Program-made: the position numbers and the translations under genes | The notes under the pieces: generated by a model | What the model was told of the DNA's origin: nothing | Databases searched by the model: none | What the model saw: only the letters and a program-made list of their open reading frames with translations | Part shown: positions 61,650 through 64,000 of the stretch, piece by piece | How positions within the stretch are numbered: position 1 is the first letter of the stretch | How the letters are laid out: every line of letters begins with the position of its first letter | Assembly: GCF_011386835.1 (NCBI RefSeq) | Contig: NC_088791.1 | Coordinates: 25,022,998-25,086,997 of the forward strand | Direction of reading: 5' to 3' | DNA length: 64,000 nt | DNA from: Chrysemys picta bellii | Taxonomy: Eukaryota; Chordata; Testudines; Emydidae

Positions 61650-61840
61650 ACTACATGGCCTAGTAGATAGTGCAGTAGACTGGGACTCAGGAGACCTGCA
61701 TTTTATTCATGATGTTGCCACCAGCATCCTTGGACAAGTCCCTTCACCTCTCAGTTTCCCCATCTGTAAAATGGGGATAATACTTTCCTGCTTTGTATAG
61801 CACTTGGAGATGCTACATAAGAACTAGTTATTATTTGTTT
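61650..61840 (+). mobile_element. MIR-like SINE
   Basis: 'GGCCTAGTAGATAGTGCAGT' (A-box area) and 'AGGAGACCTGCATTTTATTC' (B-box area) are followed by 'CTTGGACAAGTCCCTTCACC', 'CCCCATCTGTAAAATGGGG' and a 'TAGCACTTGGAGATGCTAC' tail. This is the canonical MIR-type order. Confidence 0.8.
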
Positions 61841-63109
61841 CTATATGTTGCACTTGCTGTTATTTTTAATTCTGTATTATACTTGGCTATGTGGCTCACA
61901 TTATACCTTGATGTGCATCTTCTATTTCTCTTTATAAATTACCCACATAGAAAGCAGTTTTTAATGATTTTCAGAAACATCATGACAAAGAAATACACTA
62001 AGACAGCACATTCTTTAGTTGCTGCCATTATCTAGTGATTTGTAGGCTACCCTAGTGGTACAGACCAACATTCAGCTGCCCTTTCTCTCTGAATTGTCAG
62101 TCCCCCTGGGGCACTTTCATTCAAATGCCAAGTCCTTACTTCATCCATCACTATCCAGCCTTGCTTGTAGAGAGATTGGGGTGTGATTGATCAGAATTCT
62201 GGGAATTAGGTTGGGATATTCAAGCATATTAGCTGCATGCTAGCCCAGAGCATAGTGAGCCAGCATGCTATTTTAGTACAAATGGCAATACCCAAGGAAG
62301 TTTGTATTGACACATAGACAAAAAATGTGTATATACAGCAAAGAAATGTAAAATGAGTTTCTCTAGGATATTAAATATATTTCAGCAGTATGAAGGCTTA
62401 ATAAATCATGAGAGAATTAGCCACAAGTGAGCCATATGACAGCATCATTCTCAAAAGCTGAATACATTTTATAGAGATCATTTGTGGAAAAGTAAGCAAA
62501 AAAAAATACTTCATTCATAAATGTGATTAACTTCATTCTCTCAGAAATGTGTTCAGCTTCACTCATTACAAACATCTTTATAACTCTGTGACTAATAACA
62601 AACTCCTTGTAACCAGATAAGGAAAAGAATGTTGAGTTAATATCTGCTTAATATGGTTTAATGTACAATTTTACAAATAAAATGTCAGGCAGATACTGTA
62701 CTTAAACCTGCATTTTCTAGGAGAATTATAAAGATTTCCTGATGCGTGATGTGAATTAGCATAAACTTTAGGAAATTATGCATAACATGAAGAGTATTTT
62801 TTAAAATATTGCTCAGGAAAGATGCCAAATAGCAGGCCTGATGACTGAAATCCTCTACCCTAGAACAGGTACAGCCTGAGCAGCATCTCTGCAAAATTTC
62901 TCACACTGCCTCAACCCTGAGTTGGAGAGAGAACCTATAGGAGTGACCAGAGGGTTTCTGTCTCCATATGCATTCAGTGTTTGGCCTTTATGTAGTCTTT
63001 CTAACCATGGTTCCAATGATTATCTAATGGGAACTAGACTGAGATGACTTGTCCATTGAAAACAGGATTGAGAACACCAGACAGTTATCAGAAAACTTTC
63101 ATTTACTAA

Positions 63110-63406
63110 GGCTGTGTCTACACTAGCACTTTTGTTGGTATAACTTATGTCACTCAGGGGTATGAAAAAACCACCCCTCTGAGTGACATAAGTTACACCA
63201 ACAGAACTGCCTGGGTGGACAGTGCTATGTCAGCAGGAGACACTCTCCCACCAACATAGCTACGACTGCTGGTTGGAGATGGTTTAATTATTTCAATGGG
63301 AGAGCTCTCTCCCATCGGCATAGAGGAGCTACATGGGAGAACTTACAGTGGCGCCGCTGCATTGGTACAGCTGTGCTACTGTAAGGTCTCTAATGTAGCC
63401 AGGGCC
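63110..63406. mobile_element. Harbinger-type MITE, 297 bp
   Basis: Ends GGCTGTGTCTACACTAGCAC and (minus strand) GGCCCTGGCTACATTAGAG, flanked by TAA on both sides (63107-63109, 63407-63409). The left end contains a strong hairpin: ATAACTTATGTCACTCAG and its inverse CTGAGTGACATAAGTTA. No coding capacity. Confidence 0.85.
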
Positions 63407-64000
63407 TAACAGTCTCTGTGGGTTTGGATACATGACATGGAGGTGAAAGGCTCTACTACATCCTACTAACATTATATCATGTTACTCTGTTAAAATAATT
63501 TTAAAAGTATGTCCATTAAGTACAGTTAGAGAATGAACTAGCCTTTCAACTTTGAAAGCCAAATTCGGCTTAGTTTATGGGCAGCAGTGCAATTTTGCCA
63601 GCAAAGTTGGCGAGCACACGTAGACCTTCAGCGTACCCTGAGCTGCTCTGGTCTTCTCCCAAGGCCCTTCAGCAGTACGAACCCCATTTCATAACCCCAC
63701 CACCACTATCCATGAACACCTCAGTCTTCTCAGACACACTCACTCATTCCTCCTTCCAATTTCCAGTTTCTCTTGACAAAATTCTCCTTGTCCTGACAAC
63801 TGTCCCTCCGCCGCATACACCCCATTACGCCTTCAATTTTCCCCTCAGCTTTCCTCACCCCAAGCTTGTGTTCCCCAAACTCCCTTCCCCCAAGATTTTC
63901 CCTCCCCTTACACTAGCTTGTGGTCCTCAATGGCTCCCCTCCCCTGTACCTGAACCTCTATGGAGGGTGAGTAGAGAGTAAAAGCTGGAGCTGTTGCTCG

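Noticed and set aside
63577..63981. 134-codon plus-strand ORF at the window end
   Set aside because: Pro/Ser/Leu-rich because of a pyrimidine-rich tract; no domain, and it does not match the expected PDZ6 continuation.

Overview
The window is a stretch of amniote nuclear genome, most likely from a turtle. It carries seven consecutive plus-strand exons from the 3' half of MAGI2 (the synaptic and podocyte scaffold also called S-SCAM). The exons encode about 420 residues: PDZ domain 4, the linker to and all of PDZ5, a Ser/Pro/Gln-rich linker, a repetitive Tyr-Arg-Gln-Pro linker, and the first half of PDZ6 (numbering that counts the N-terminal PDZ as PDZ1). All seven have AG acceptors, GT donors and matching phases, so the gene looks intact here. 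The 5' exons and the last exons lie outside the window. The turtle inference rests on the repeats: CR1 LINEs, Penelope-like elements with the 'TTTCAGAGTAGCAGC' end, Harbinger and hAT elements and MIR-type SINEs. It was not checked by a database search. Layout: 1-6403 intron with a 1.2 kb inverted-repeat transposon hosting a small MITE; 6404-6495 exon; 6496-18414 intron with a 4.9 kb two-gene Harbinger transposon inserted in a CR1-like copy, and a three-layer nest (CR1, hAT, Harbinger MITE) near 17.3-18.2 kb; 18415-18607 exon; 18608-23944 intron with a Penelope fold-back split by a MITE, and a hAT MITE; 23945-24193 exon; 24194-42527 a long intron with a Harbinger MITE, CR1 copies, a fold-back Penelope insertion, a 5S-rRNA-derived SINE, a 2.4 kb Penelope element carrying RT and GIY-YIG sequence, and a MIR-like SINE; 42528-42713 exon; 42714-46369 intron with a GC-rich hAT MITE and microsatellites; 46370-46526 exon; 46527-50861 intron with a 1 kb hAT fold-back that keeps a transposase C-terminal fragment; 50862-51102 exon; 51103-52453 intron with a near-perfect 276 bp Penelope palindrome; 52454-52597 exon; 52598-64000 intron with a 51 bp Penelope insertion, another Penelope fold-back, a CR1 endonuclease fragment, and an intact 559-codon ORF of an unassigned transposon family. 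The only host gene recognised is MAGI2; everything else readable is mobile-element sequence in its introns. The observations most worth following up are: (1) the intact antisense 559-aa ORF with zinc-binding-type cysteines, a candidate D/D/E triad and possible CACTG-type inverted ends; (2) a hammerhead-like stem-loop core shared, with compensating base changes, by three Penelope sub-families in the window; (3) the repeated tail-to-tail fold-back architecture of the Penelope insertions, several with clear target-site duplications; (4) the complete but mutated two-gene Harbinger element.
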